Positions 35,459 through 43,678 of a stretch of 64,000 bases of DNA are shown piece after piece. The notes under the pieces were generated by a model. It did not search any database and was not told the origin of the DNA. It was given only the letters and a program-made list of their open reading frames with translations. Each line of letters begins with the position of its first letter. Position 1 is the stretch's first letter. Source of the stretch: Bacteroidetes bacterium 24-39-8. GTDB taxonomy: Bacteria; Bacteroidota; Bacteroidia; Chitinophagales; Chitinophagaceae. A program made the translations under genes and the position numbers. The stretch spans positions 17,910 to 81,909 of the forward strand of contig NCHJ01000001.1 of assembly GCA_002256765.1 (NCBI GenBank), read 5' to 3'.

Positions 35459-36028
35459 ATGAACAGAAGAGAAGCCATTTCCAGTGTTGCATTACTGTTG
35501 GGCGGAACTTTGATTGGAGCAGAAGCATTTCTGTCTGGTTGCAAAACTTCAGACAAGGGTGCAGCTGGTTTCAATTTAAGCAAGGACGATATTGCCTTCC
35601 TCAATGAAGTAGGCGAAACCATCTTACCTGCCACCGCCACACCCGGTGCCAAAGAAGCCAAAGTGGGCGAATTCATGAGCGTCTATGTTAAGGACTGCTA
35701 TGAAGAAAAAGACCAAACCATTTTCTTAGAAGGATTTAAAAAGCTAGATGAAGCTGCTAAGAAAAAATCTGGTAAGTCTTTCTTAGAAAGCACAGCAGAA
35801 CAAAGACATGATTTATTGGTAGACTTGGACAAAGAAACCAAGGAATACCAAAAAGCTAAAAAAGACACGGACCCTAACCACTATTTCAAGATGATGAAAG
35901 AATTGACCCTATTGGGCTTCTTTACTTCTGAAGTAGGTGCTACCAAGGCATTGCGCTATGTAGCGGTTCCAGGAAAATACGAAGGCTGTATTCCTTACAA
36001 AAAAGGAGACAAGGCCTGGGCTACCTAG
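35459..36028 (+). CDS. Gluconate 2-dehydrogenase subunit 3 family protein (Tat small subunit)
   Basis: 189 residues. N-terminal RREAISSVALLLGGTLIGAEAFLSGC has a twin-arginine start and a lipobox-like Cys. The helical domain with FNLSKDDIAFLNEVGETILPATATPGAKEA and HYFKMMKELTLLGFFTSEVGATKALRY matches the small (gamma, hitch-hiker) subunit family. It starts 22 bp after the GMC gene. It should export and anchor the GMC flavoprotein. Confidence 0.9.
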   Translation: MNRREAISSVALLLGGTLIGAEAFLSGCKTSDKGAAGFNLSKDDIAFLNEVGETILPATATPGAKEAKVGEFMSVYVKDCYEEKDQTIFLEGFKKLDEAAKKKSGKSFLESTAEQRHDLLVDLDKETKEYQKAKKDTDPNHYFKMMKELTLLGFFTSEVGATKALRYVAVPGKYEGCIPYKKGDKAWAT

Positions 36029-36048
36029 TAGTATTCAATTTGATTTTT

Positions 36049-36076
36049 ATCCCGGGATGAATTTTCATTCCGGGAT
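36049..36076 (+). terminator. Hairpin between the dehydrogenase small subunit and the next TIM-barrel gene
   Basis: ATCCCGGGATGAA pairs with the following TTCATTCCGGGAT (about 12 pairs including one G-T). The T-tract after it is poor (TATTCATTGTT), so it may attenuate rather than stop transcription of the next gene. Confidence 0.55.
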
Positions 36077-36099
36077 TATTCATTGTTAAAAACGATTGT

Positions 36100-36969
36100 A
36101 TGAATAACAACAGAAGAGATTTCCTGCGCATGAGTGCTTTTGCAGCTGCAGGTTTATCCTTGCCATTTGCTGGAAAATCAGCCTCCCTATTTGAAGGATT
36201 CGGTGCTAAGAAATTGCCCGCATTCGGTATTCAACTTTGGACCGTTAAAGAAGACATGGCCAAAGACGCCAAAGGCACTTTGAAAAAATTGGCTGCTTAC
36301 GGTTACAAACAAATTGAAAGCTTTGAAGGGTCTAAAGGAATTTTTTGGGGCATGGACCACAAAGATTTCAAAAAGTACATGGATGAGCTGGGTATGAAAA
36401 TTGTTTCTGCACACTGCGATACCAATAAGGATTTTGAGCGCAAAGCTGCTGAAGCTGCTGCCATTGGAATGAAGTATTTAATCTGCCCTTATAAAGGAGC
36501 TCAGAAATCAATAGACGACTACAAGAAATTTGCAGACGAGTTTAACAAGAACGGTGATATCTGTAAGAAGAATGGGATTCGCTTTGCCTATCATAACCAT
36601 GACTATTCTTTTGTTCCTATGAATGGACAAGTACCTCAGGATGTGATGATGGATAATACCAATAAAGACACGGTTGATTTTGAAATGGATATTTATTGGG
36701 TAGTTGCTGCTGGCATTGACCCTATTGCTTATTTCAAAAAATATCCCAACCGTTTCCGTCTCTGTCATATCAAGGACTTGACCAAGACCAAGTCTGGTCA
36801 TGAGTCTTGCCACTTAGGTAAAGGCACTATTGACTTTAAGTCTATTGTCAAAGCTGGAACAGACGCCGGCTTGAAATATTATGTGGTAGAGCAGGAAGCA
36901 TTCACAGGTTCCAATCCATTGGAAAGTGCTGAATTAGACAGCGCCTATTTACAAAGCTTTAGTTTCTAG
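36100..36969 (+). CDS. Tat-exported sugar phosphate isomerase/epimerase (TIM barrel)
   Basis: 289 residues with the consensus-like twin-arginine signal NNRRDFLRMSAFAAAGLSL. Barrel motifs: FGIQLWTVKEDM, RFAYHNHDYSF, VDFEMDIYWVVAAG (Glu, Asp) and CHIKDLTKT. This subfamily is widely annotated as sugar phosphate isomerase but export makes a phosphorylated substrate unlikely. It closes the rightward arm of the locus and ends at a bidirectional terminator. Confidence 0.86.
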   Translation: MNNNRRDFLRMSAFAAAGLSLPFAGKSASLFEGFGAKKLPAFGIQLWTVKEDMAKDAKGTLKKLAAYGYKQIESFEGSKGIFWGMDHKDFKKYMDELGMKIVSAHCDTNKDFERKAAEAAAIGMKYLICPYKGAQKSIDDYKKFADEFNKNGDICKKNGIRFAYHNHDYSFVPMNGQVPQDVMMDNTNKDTVDFEMDIYWVVAAGIDPIAYFKKYPNRFRLCHIKDLTKTKSGHESCHLGKGTIDFKSIVKAGTDAGLKYYVVEQEAFTGSNPLESAELDSAYLQSFSF

Positions 36970-36991
36970 TACTTACTACAAACACAAATAA

Positions 36992-37023
36992 AAAGCGACC
37001 CCAAATCAAATTGGGGTCGCTTT
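36992..37023. terminator. Bidirectional terminator between the TIM-barrel and Gfo/Idh genes
   Basis: AAAGCGACCCCAA and TTGGGGTCGCTTT form a 13-bp perfect stem with a 6-base loop; A-rich on one side and T-rich on the other, so it works in both directions. Confidence 0.9.
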
Positions 37024-37043
37024 GTTTTATCAGATTATGTAGA

Positions 37044-38498
37044 CTAAACGCCGAGTGACCAGCCGTCGCGGTAAGTACGCTTCACAAACTGATTGGCTTC
37101 GTCAAAATTGGTAATCTTCATATTTGGTCCATCCCAAAGTAATTTGATAAATCTTCCTGGATGATCCATACCCCCTTTGGCATTTTTCTTTTCTAGGTCA
37201 TAGCTTCTTATGGCTAGGTTACCCATTAAGATACTTTCGGTTAAAGGACCAGCAATATCAAAATGAGAACTTAGGTTCTTGGCTTTATCAGAACCATATC
37301 CGGCAATAGCTGCTTCAACCCATGCTGCATAGTGGCCATTATCGCCTTTAGGCACCCTAGCAATGGTTTGAGGAACTATAACGGTCTTGGTTCTTTCTGT
37401 TGGCAATAACTGAGGTTTAATACCATAAGTACCACACATCATCTTGCCCTTGGTTCCAATAAAGATGGCGCCATTACCACCATCACCCATCACTTCATTG
37501 GGTCCTAGTTCTTCTGGACGCTCTGGTTGAATACCACCATCCATCCAGTGTAGTTTTAAATCGGGTTTACCATTCTTGCCTTTAAAGGTTAGAATAATAT
37601 GAGAAGAGATGGGTCCGCTTTCTGGATAAGCAGCTTTGGTCCAGTTGGCTACATACCTGGTTGCAACGCTACATTCTGCCGCATCTGGATAACCCAGACC
37701 TAATACTGCAAAGGCTGGAGCCATAATATGGCAAGCCATATCGCCAAGGGCACCGGTACCATAATCCCACCAACCGCGCCAGTTAAATGGTAAAAGCCCT
37801 TCTACATAATCTTTTCCTGGAGCAGTTCCCTGCCATAGATCCCAATCCAATTCTTTGGGGATGGGTGCATTTTGTTTAGCCCAAGCAATACCCTGTGGCC
37901 AAACAGGACGGTCAGTATAACAGTAAATGGTATGCACGTCTCCAAGAAGACCAGCATTGTACCATTCCATTAATTGGCGTACGCCGTCACCAGAAGAACC
38001 TTGGTTACCCATTTGTGTAACCACTTTATAATCATGAGCCGCTTTGGTAACCATGCGCGCTTCATAGATATCGTGTGTCAATGGTTTTTGAACATAGACA
38101 TGCTTTTTCAATTGCATGGCTGCCATGGCTTGCACAGCGTGTTGGTGGTCAGGGGTAGACACAGAACAAGCATCAATAAACTTGTGTTCCTTGTCTAGCA
38201 TCTCCCTATAATCTTTGTAAACCTTTGCATTTGGATAGCGTGCACGGCTCTTGGCTGTTTGGCGTTCGTCTACGTCACAGAGAAAAGCAATATCGGCCTT
38301 GCCACTTTGAAAGAAATTCCAAAGATCGCTCTCACCCTTACCACCAGCGCCAATACCGGCCACTTGCAGTTTATCACTTGGTGCAATAAAACCCCTGCCC
38401 AAAACGTGACGGGGAACAATGGTAAAACCGGCTAAAGCCAGTGCCCCGTTGCGTAAAAAGCCGCGGCGGGCAGTGTTTGTTGGTTCGTTTTTTTTCAT
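37044..38498 (-). CDS. Tat-exported Gfo/Idh/MocA family oxidoreductase
   Basis: 484 residues with a twin-arginine signal (TARRGFLRNGALALAGF). Rossmann-like part VAGIGAGGKGESD, then STPDHQHAVQAMAAMQLKKHVYVQKPLTH with QKP in place of EKP, and WWDYGTGALGDMACH with the catalytic His. Exported members keep tightly bound NAD and include GH109-type glycosidases, so this may be a periplasmic glycosidase or redox epimerase instead of a soluble dehydrogenase. It converges with the sugar locus and is divergent from aldehyde dehydrogenase. Confidence 0.85.
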   Translation of the reverse strand: MKKNEPTNTARRGFLRNGALALAGFTIVPRHVLGRGFIAPSDKLQVAGIGAGGKGESDLWNFFQSGKADIAFLCDVDERQTAKSRARYPNAKVYKDYREMLDKEHKFIDACSVSTPDHQHAVQAMAAMQLKKHVYVQKPLTHDIYEARMVTKAAHDYKVVTQMGNQGSSGDGVRQLMEWYNAGLLGDVHTIYCYTDRPVWPQGIAWAKQNAPIPKELDWDLWQGTAPGKDYVEGLLPFNWRGWWDYGTGALGDMACHIMAPAFAVLGLGYPDAAECSVATRYVANWTKAAYPESGPISSHIILTFKGKNGKPDLKLHWMDGGIQPERPEELGPNEVMGDGGNGAIFIGTKGKMMCGTYGIKPQLLPTERTKTVIVPQTIARVPKGDNGHYAAWVEAAIAGYGSDKAKNLSSHFDIAGPLTESILMGNLAIRSYDLEKKNAKGGMDHPGRFIKLLWDGPNMKITNFDEANQFVKRTYRDGWSLGV

Positions 38499-38577
38499 GG
38501 AAGAATCGTTGGTGTGGTTGTACTTGTAATTTAGGCTATGAATTTATTGATTTTGCAAGAGATTGCAAGAAGAATTA

Positions 38578-38593
38578 TAACTTACCCAAGTTA
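38578..38593. promoter_or_regulatory. Inverted repeat upstream of aldehyde dehydrogenase
   Basis: TAACTT-ACCC-AAGTTA is a perfect 6-bp inverted repeat with a 4-base spacer, 10 bp before the ALDH ATG. It could be an operator or a small hairpin over the ribosome site. Confidence 0.35.
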
Positions 38594-38603
38594 AATCTAC
38601 AAT

Positions 38604-39971
38604 ATGGAACAGATGCTTGCCAGCATGCGCAGTTATTTTCAATCTGGAGCTACTAAGTCTTTGGCTTTTCGTAAAGACCAATTAATCAAGCTACGCAACG
38701 CTATTGTGGCAAATGAAGACGCATTATATAGCGCTTTATACCAAGATTTGAAAAAGGGTAAAGAAGAATGTTGGGTTACCGAAAACGGTTTCGTAATTTC
38801 TGAACTCAATGCTACTATTAGCAACCTAGAAGCTTGGTTAGAGCCTACACCCGTGCGCACCAATTTGTTGAACCTGCCTTCTAGCAGTAGAATTGAAAAA
38901 GAACCCTTGGGTGTAGTACTCATTATTGGCCCCTGGAATTATCCTTTTCAATTATTGTTTACGCCACTAATAGGTGCCATCGCCGCAGGCAATTGCGTGG
39001 TGCTAAAACCCAGTGAATTTGCTGCTGCTACCGAGCAAGTGATGAAGACTATTATTGCATCTTGTTTTGCGCCAGAATATATTAGCTATATTCCAGGTGA
39101 TGGGGCTAGCGTGATTCCCAACATGATGCAGTCCTTTGTATTTGATCATGTGTTTTATACAGGAAGCACTGCCGTAGGCAGACTCATTTATAAAATGGCT
39201 GCTGAAAATTTAGTACCCGTTACACTAGAGTTAGGTGGAAAAAGCCCTTGTGTGGTAGAAGCCGATGCCAATATTGAGATTGCGGCCAAACGGATAGTGA
39301 TGACTAAGTTTTCTAATGCGGGTCAAATGTGCGTGGCACCTGATTATGTATTGGTTCATGCCAGTAAAAAAGACGCATTGGTCAATGCCATGCGTAAAAG
39401 AATAGTACAGTATTTTGGGGCATTACCAGAAGAGAGTGAGAACTATGGCAAGATTATCAATACAAAACAATTTGATAGGGTAAGTGCTTATCTGAGTGAA
39501 GGAATGATTTTATATGGGGGTAGGGTTAATAGAGAGATTCTATTTATTGAACCCACTTTATTAGAAGCTGTTTCATTAGATGCCACTATTATGCTGGATG
39601 AAATTTTTGGTCCTATTCTTCCCATCTTTAGTTTTGAAACAAAGGAGCAAGCATTGCAAATTATTCAACGCCATCCCAACCCTTTGGCATTTTATGTGTT
39701 TACTGCCTCAGGGTCTGTTGAAAGAGAATGGTTGAACGCAGTGCCTTGTGGAGGGGCTTGTGTAAACAATGCCAGCTGGCATTTAACCAATCATAATCTA
39801 CCCTTTGGTGGAAGGGGTTTTAGTGGCACGGGTGCCTATCATGGCAAGTTCTCTATTGAAACCTTCAGTCATCAAAAAGCAGTCATGAAAACACCTACCT
39901 GGTTTGATCCTGCCATGAAGTATCCGCCACTGAAGGGTAAACTGAAATTATTCAAATGGATCATTCGATAA
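38604..39971 (+). CDS. Aldehyde dehydrogenase (ALDH3-like)
   Basis: 455 residues, the short type close to class 3 and coniferyl aldehyde dehydrogenases. NAD site and catalysis: IGPWNYPFQL, FYTGSTAVGRLI, Glu in TLELGGKSPC and the catalytic Cys in NAGQMCVAPDYVLVH; C-terminal LPFGGRGFSGTGAYHG. It oxidises aldehydes to acids, probably for fatty or aromatic aldehydes. The redoxin gene starts 1 bp after its stop, so they form an operon. Confidence 0.93.
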   Translation: MEQMLASMRSYFQSGATKSLAFRKDQLIKLRNAIVANEDALYSALYQDLKKGKEECWVTENGFVISELNATISNLEAWLEPTPVRTNLLNLPSSSRIEKEPLGVVLIIGPWNYPFQLLFTPLIGAIAAGNCVVLKPSEFAAATEQVMKTIIASCFAPEYISYIPGDGASVIPNMMQSFVFDHVFYTGSTAVGRLIYKMAAENLVPVTLELGGKSPCVVEADANIEIAAKRIVMTKFSNAGQMCVAPDYVLVHASKKDALVNAMRKRIVQYFGALPEESENYGKIINTKQFDRVSAYLSEGMILYGGRVNREILFIEPTLLEAVSLDATIMLDEIFGPILPIFSFETKEQALQIIQRHPNPLAFYVFTASGSVEREWLNAVPCGGACVNNASWHLTNHNLPFGGRGFSGTGAYHGKFSIETFSHQKAVMKTPTWFDPAMKYPPLKGKLKLFKWIIR

Positions 39972-39972
39972 T

Positions 39973-40626
39973 ATGAAAAAACTCATCCTGCTTTTAGTAG
40001 TGCTAGTAGTAGCCCTGCTCTTAGTTAAACAAGAAAACATGACTTATAGGCAATCTATTTTAAAAGCCATTTATCCACTGATAATGCTTCCTGGTAAATT
40101 ATTTGGATCGGCCAAAGCCATTCAAAAAAATACGGCCAACAAACTACCTGCTTTGAGCATCTATGATTTGGAATTGGAATTAAACAATGGAACAAAAATT
40201 AGGATGGATCAATTCAAGGGTAAGAAAATTTTATTGGCCAATACTGCTAGTGATTGTGGTTATACAGGGCAGTATGAAGCATTAGAACAATTGCACAAAC
40301 AATATGGAAGCAAATTAGTAGTGATTGGATTTCCTGCCAATGACTTTAAAGACCAAGAGAAAAAAGACGATGCCGCCATTGCTGAATTTTGCAAAGTCAA
40401 TTATGGGGTAAGTTTTTTATTGGCTAAAAAATCATCCGTTGTTAAGGGCAATGATCAGAACCCTTTGTTTGCTTGGCTATCACACGCAGAGCAAAATGGT
40501 TGGTGTAACCAGGAACCCGTTTGGAATTTTAGTAAATACTTGGTGAATGAAACAGGCGTGCTTACGCATTTTTTTGCGCAAACCGTTTCTCCATTAGACG
40601 CTGCAGTAATAGATCAAATTCAATAA
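39973..40626 (+). CDS. Membrane-anchored glutathione peroxidase-like redoxin
   Basis: 217 residues. An N-terminal hydrophobic anchor (LILLLVVLVVALLLV) precedes a GPx fold with peroxidatic Cys in NTASDCGYTGQYEAL, then GFPANDF and WNFSKYLV. The tetrad Gln of GFPCNQF is Asp here and its resolving Cys is Ala, while Trp and Asn of WNF are kept. The active-site codon is TGT, so cysteine and not selenocysteine. It likely removes peroxides at the inner membrane, periplasmic side. Confidence 0.83.
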   Translation: MKKLILLLVVLVVALLLVKQENMTYRQSILKAIYPLIMLPGKLFGSAKAIQKNTANKLPALSIYDLELELNNGTKIRMDQFKGKKILLANTASDCGYTGQYEALEQLHKQYGSKLVVIGFPANDFKDQEKKDDAAIAEFCKVNYGVSFLLAKKSSVVKGNDQNPLFAWLSHAEQNGWCNQEPVWNFSKYLVNETGVLTHFFAQTVSPLDAAVIDQIQ

Positions 40627-40632
40627 ATTATT

Positions 40633-41148
40633 ATGTTGACCAAGACCTTGATTGAAAAATATTTTCTGGCAGAGAAAAACGAGAGCTTGCTTTTTATGGC
40701 CATTGGTTTTTTAGCTATCGTATTGGCGGTTTTGGGTTGGCTCTATTTTAAAACTTCCTTTTGGAAGGGAGCTTCTATACCCTTTTTAGCCATTGCCCTA
40801 ATACAATTGATTGTGGGTTACACCGTTTATTCGCGGAGCGATGAACAAAGAATTGACATGGTCTATAACTTAGACATGAACCCGGATCAAATAACTAACG
40901 TGGAACTTCCCAGAATGGAAGTAGTGAACCGGAATTTTGTTATTTACCGATGGGTAGAAATTTTTCTTGTGCTAGTAGGATTGGGACTCTATGTCTATTT
41001 TAGAGAAAATACGCCCCAAGAATTCTGGAAAGGTGTTGGTTTTGCGCTTTGTTTGCAAGCTTTATTGATGCTTGGAGCAGACTATTTTGCAGAGCAACGG
41101 GCTCATACTTACACAGAGGCTATTCGCCTATTTTCTGTTAAAAAATAA
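40633..41148 (+). CDS. Conserved hypothetical membrane protein
   Basis: 171 residues with four hydrophobic helices at about 19-38, 48-64, 106-124 and 133-150, and no domain I recognise. A hydrophilic middle part (RSDEQRIDMVYNLDMN) lies between helices 2 and 3. It follows the redoxin by 6 bp and probably shares its transcript. Confidence 0.7.
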   Translation: MLTKTLIEKYFLAEKNESLLFMAIGFLAIVLAVLGWLYFKTSFWKGASIPFLAIALIQLIVGYTVYSRSDEQRIDMVYNLDMNPDQITNVELPRMEVVNRNFVIYRWVEIFLVLVGLGLYVYFRENTPQEFWKGVGFALCLQALLMLGADYFAEQRAHTYTEAIRLFSVKK

Positions 41149-41163
41149 GCTAGATTAAACAGT

Positions 41164-41211
41164 TTTTAGGTCTATTAGTCCTAAAATAGACAACACTATG
41201 CCCTATGGCAT
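41164..41211 (+). promoter_or_regulatory. Mutually exclusive stem-loops upstream of the repeat protein gene
   Basis: TTTTAGG (41164-41170) can pair with CCTAAAA (41180-41186). Alternatively GTCTATT (41170-41176) can pair with AATAGAC (41185-41191); the two stems share bases and cannot form together. ATGCC-CTAT-GGCAT follows at 41198-41211. A TATCTTG box at 41228-41234 lies nearer the start codon, so these stems may belong to upstream transcription. Confidence 0.35.
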
Positions 41212-41251
41212 GGATTTTGGAATTAACTATCTTGCACACGATAAATTAACT

Positions 41252-43612
41252 ATGATGAACAATTTCAAAAAAGCATCCATATTCTTTTTGCTCCTAATGG
41301 GCATGAATTTGGCTGCTTGGTCACAGTCTGATTGGCCAAAAGAAATTCCCTATGGATCTGGTGGTAAAATCACCATTTACCAGCCACAACCTGAAAAATT
41401 AGAGGGCATTAAATTGTCAGGTAGAGCAGCCGTTTCTATTAGAAAAAAATCCGGCGAAGAGCCCATTTTTGGAGCTATTTGGATAGACGGAGTATTGGAT
41501 ACTGATAAAGGAAATGGAACAGCCACTTTGGAGAGTCTGAAAATTACCCAGTCTAAATTTCCGGGTATTGATGACGCTAAGCAAATAGAAGCATTATCAG
41601 CTGCTATTGAAAAAGAAGTTCCCAAATGGGATTTGGTCATGTCTTTAGACAGGTTAAAAGCCAGCATTAAACAAGAGCAGACCATCAACAATCCCAATTT
41701 GAAAAATGACCCTCCTAAAATCATATATACCACCAAGCCTTCTACTTTGGTGACTATTGATGGAGAACCCAAGATTCAACAGGATAAGAACCTGGGTATG
41801 GAACGCGTCATCAACACGCCTTCCTTAATTGTCCGTTATCCAGAAGACAAAAAATTCTATCTCTATGGAGGTGGAAACTGGTATGTATCAGATAATGCCA
41901 CCAATGGATATAGCAATGTAAAAAAGCTACCAACTAAGTTGAAAGAGTTGGACAAAAAAATCAAGGAACAAGAAGCGGCTGCGGCCAAAGAGAAAGAGCC
42001 TGTAGAAAAGCAAACTACTCCAACTGAAATAGTGATTTCCACTGTTCCTGCAGAATTAATTCAAACAGAAGGAGAAGCTTCTTTTAAAAATATTTCTGGT
42101 ACCAGTTTGCTTTATGCAGACAATACACTAGATGAGATTTTCAAAGACATCAATTCTCAGAAGAATTATATTTTGATTGCAGGACGTTGGTATAGCAGCA
42201 GCTCCATGAATGGTCCTTGGGATTTTGTGGCAGCTGACCAATTGCCTACAGACTTTGCCAAAATTCCTGCAGGCTCAGAGAAAGATGGTGTGTTAGCAAG
42301 TGTAGCAGGTACAGACGCGGCTGAAGAGGCCAAGGCCGATGCCGTAATTCCTCAAACAGCCAAGATTGATAGGGCTACCGCAAAGTGTACCGTTACCTAT
42401 GATGGTAATCCTAAGTTCTCTCCCATTGACAATACCACACTTTATGTTGCCGATAATAGTAATATCACGGTAATTAAAGCAGGTAATAAATATTTTGCTG
42501 TAGAGAATGGGGTTTGGTTCCAGAGCAAGCAAGCTACTGGTCCATGGGAAGTAAGTACAGAAAGACCAAGTGATGTAGATAAGATTCCTCCTAGCAGCTC
42601 AGCTTACAATACCAAGTATGTGTACGTCTATGAAAGCACGCCTCAATATGTATATACTGGTTACACGCCAGGATATATGGGTGGTTATATTTATGGGCCT
42701 ACTGTAGTTTGGGGAACAGGTTGGTATTACAGACCTTGGTATGGTAGCATTTACTATCCACGTCCGGTTACTTATGGATTTGGAATGCATTACAATCCCT
42801 ATTCTGGTTGGAGTATGAGTTTTGGTATGAGCTTTAACGTAGGCTGGTTCCATTTTGGCTATAGCACAGGTGGTTATGGATATGGTTATGGCGGTGGTTG
42901 GTTTGGACCCCCAATGTACCGTCCTCCTTATGGCGGATGGGGATACCATGGTGGTTATTATGGTGGTGGCTACGGCCGTCCAGGATATAGACCAGGTGGT
43001 GGTAATAATATTGTGATCAATAATCCCAATATCAATATCAACCGTCCCAACAATAGCATCAATATTGGCAACAATAATAACATCAACAATAGTCATAACA
43101 ACCTGTATAAAAACAGGAAGGATGTGGTTAGTACCAATAATGTTGATCGTAGACCCGGAAGCTTGAATAATAACAAGCCTGCCAATAATAGCAGACCAAA
43201 TAATAATGGTAATAGCAACGTGAACAATCGTTTGCCCAATAACAATTCAAACAATAGTCGTCCTAGCGGTTTTGACAGACCTGATGCTAAACCGGCCGCT
43301 GGTGGATCCAATAATATTTTCTCTGATAAAGAAGGAAATATTTTCCAAAAAGACAATAAAGGAAATTGGAACCAACGCGATAAAAATCAGTGGAAACCCG
43401 CTGACAACAATCGCTTACCCAGTGATATTACCAGAGATGATCGCAGCCGCGATAGGGGTAATTCCAGAGAGCAAATGCAGCGTCCTTCAACAAGACCTAG
43501 TATGCCACAGAACAGACCAACACCTCAAGCTAGACCAACACCACAGTCTAGACCTGCGCCACAGAGCAGACCCGCACCTGCTGGTGGTAGAGGAAGGGTT
43601 GGAAGAGGATAA
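41252..43612 (+). CDS. Large exported protein with three internal GPW-type repeats and low-complexity C-terminus
   Basis: 786 residues from the ATG at 41252; the first 18 codons of the longer frame do not resemble a signal peptide, whereas this start gives ASIFFLLLMGMNLAAWSQ. Three related units of about 100 residues follow, each ending with W-Y/F and a GPW-like turn (NWYVSDNATNGYS, RWYSSSSMNGPWDF at 321-323, VWFQSKQATGPWEV at 430-432). Then come Gly/Tyr-rich, Asn-rich (about 583-617) and Arg/Pro-rich (about 730-786) tails. It resembles proteins annotated as carbohydrate-binding family V/XII; the function is unknown. Confidence 0.75.
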   Translation: MMNNFKKASIFFLLLMGMNLAAWSQSDWPKEIPYGSGGKITIYQPQPEKLEGIKLSGRAAVSIRKKSGEEPIFGAIWIDGVLDTDKGNGTATLESLKITQSKFPGIDDAKQIEALSAAIEKEVPKWDLVMSLDRLKASIKQEQTINNPNLKNDPPKIIYTTKPSTLVTIDGEPKIQQDKNLGMERVINTPSLIVRYPEDKKFYLYGGGNWYVSDNATNGYSNVKKLPTKLKELDKKIKEQEAAAAKEKEPVEKQTTPTEIVISTVPAELIQTEGEASFKNISGTSLLYADNTLDEIFKDINSQKNYILIAGRWYSSSSMNGPWDFVAADQLPTDFAKIPAGSEKDGVLASVAGTDAAEEAKADAVIPQTAKIDRATAKCTVTYDGNPKFSPIDNTTLYVADNSNITVIKAGNKYFAVENGVWFQSKQATGPWEVSTERPSDVDKIPPSSSAYNTKYVYVYESTPQYVYTGYTPGYMGGYIYGPTVVWGTGWYYRPWYGSIYYPRPVTYGFGMHYNPYSGWSMSFGMSFNVGWFHFGYSTGGYGYGYGGGWFGPPMYRPPYGGWGYHGGYYGGGYGRPGYRPGGGNNIVINNPNININRPNNSINIGNNNNINNSHNNLYKNRKDVVSTNNVDRRPGSLNNNKPANNSRPNNNGNSNVNNRLPNNNSNNSRPSGFDRPDAKPAAGGSNNIFSDKEGNIFQKDNKGNWNQRDKNQWKPADNNRLPSDITRDDRSRDRGNSREQMQRPSTRPSMPQNRPTPQARPTPQSRPAPQSRPAPAGGRGRVGRG

Positions 43613-43633
43613 AACTTACAATATACATTAGAG

Positions 43634-43659
43634 AACCGCTCCAGATTGGGGCGGTTTTT
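43634..43659 (+). terminator. Terminator after the repeat protein gene
   Basis: AACCGCTCC and GGGGCGGTT form a 9-bp stem (one T-G pair) with loop AGATT, followed by TTT. Confidence 0.8.
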
Positions 43660-43678
43660 GTTTGTCTGTAACAATCAT

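Noticed and set aside
39973-40626. Selenocysteine in the glutathione-peroxidase-like protein
   Set aside because: The active-site codon is TGT, not TGA.
42599-43096. 165-residue minus-strand Ile/Thr-rich frame
   Set aside because: Shadow of the Gly/Tyr/Asn-rich coding region of the repeat protein.
43272-43631. 119-residue plus-strand frame overlapping the end of the repeat protein gene
   Set aside because: Different frame inside low-complexity coding sequence; no signal or domain, and the frame of the large gene continues uninterrupted.
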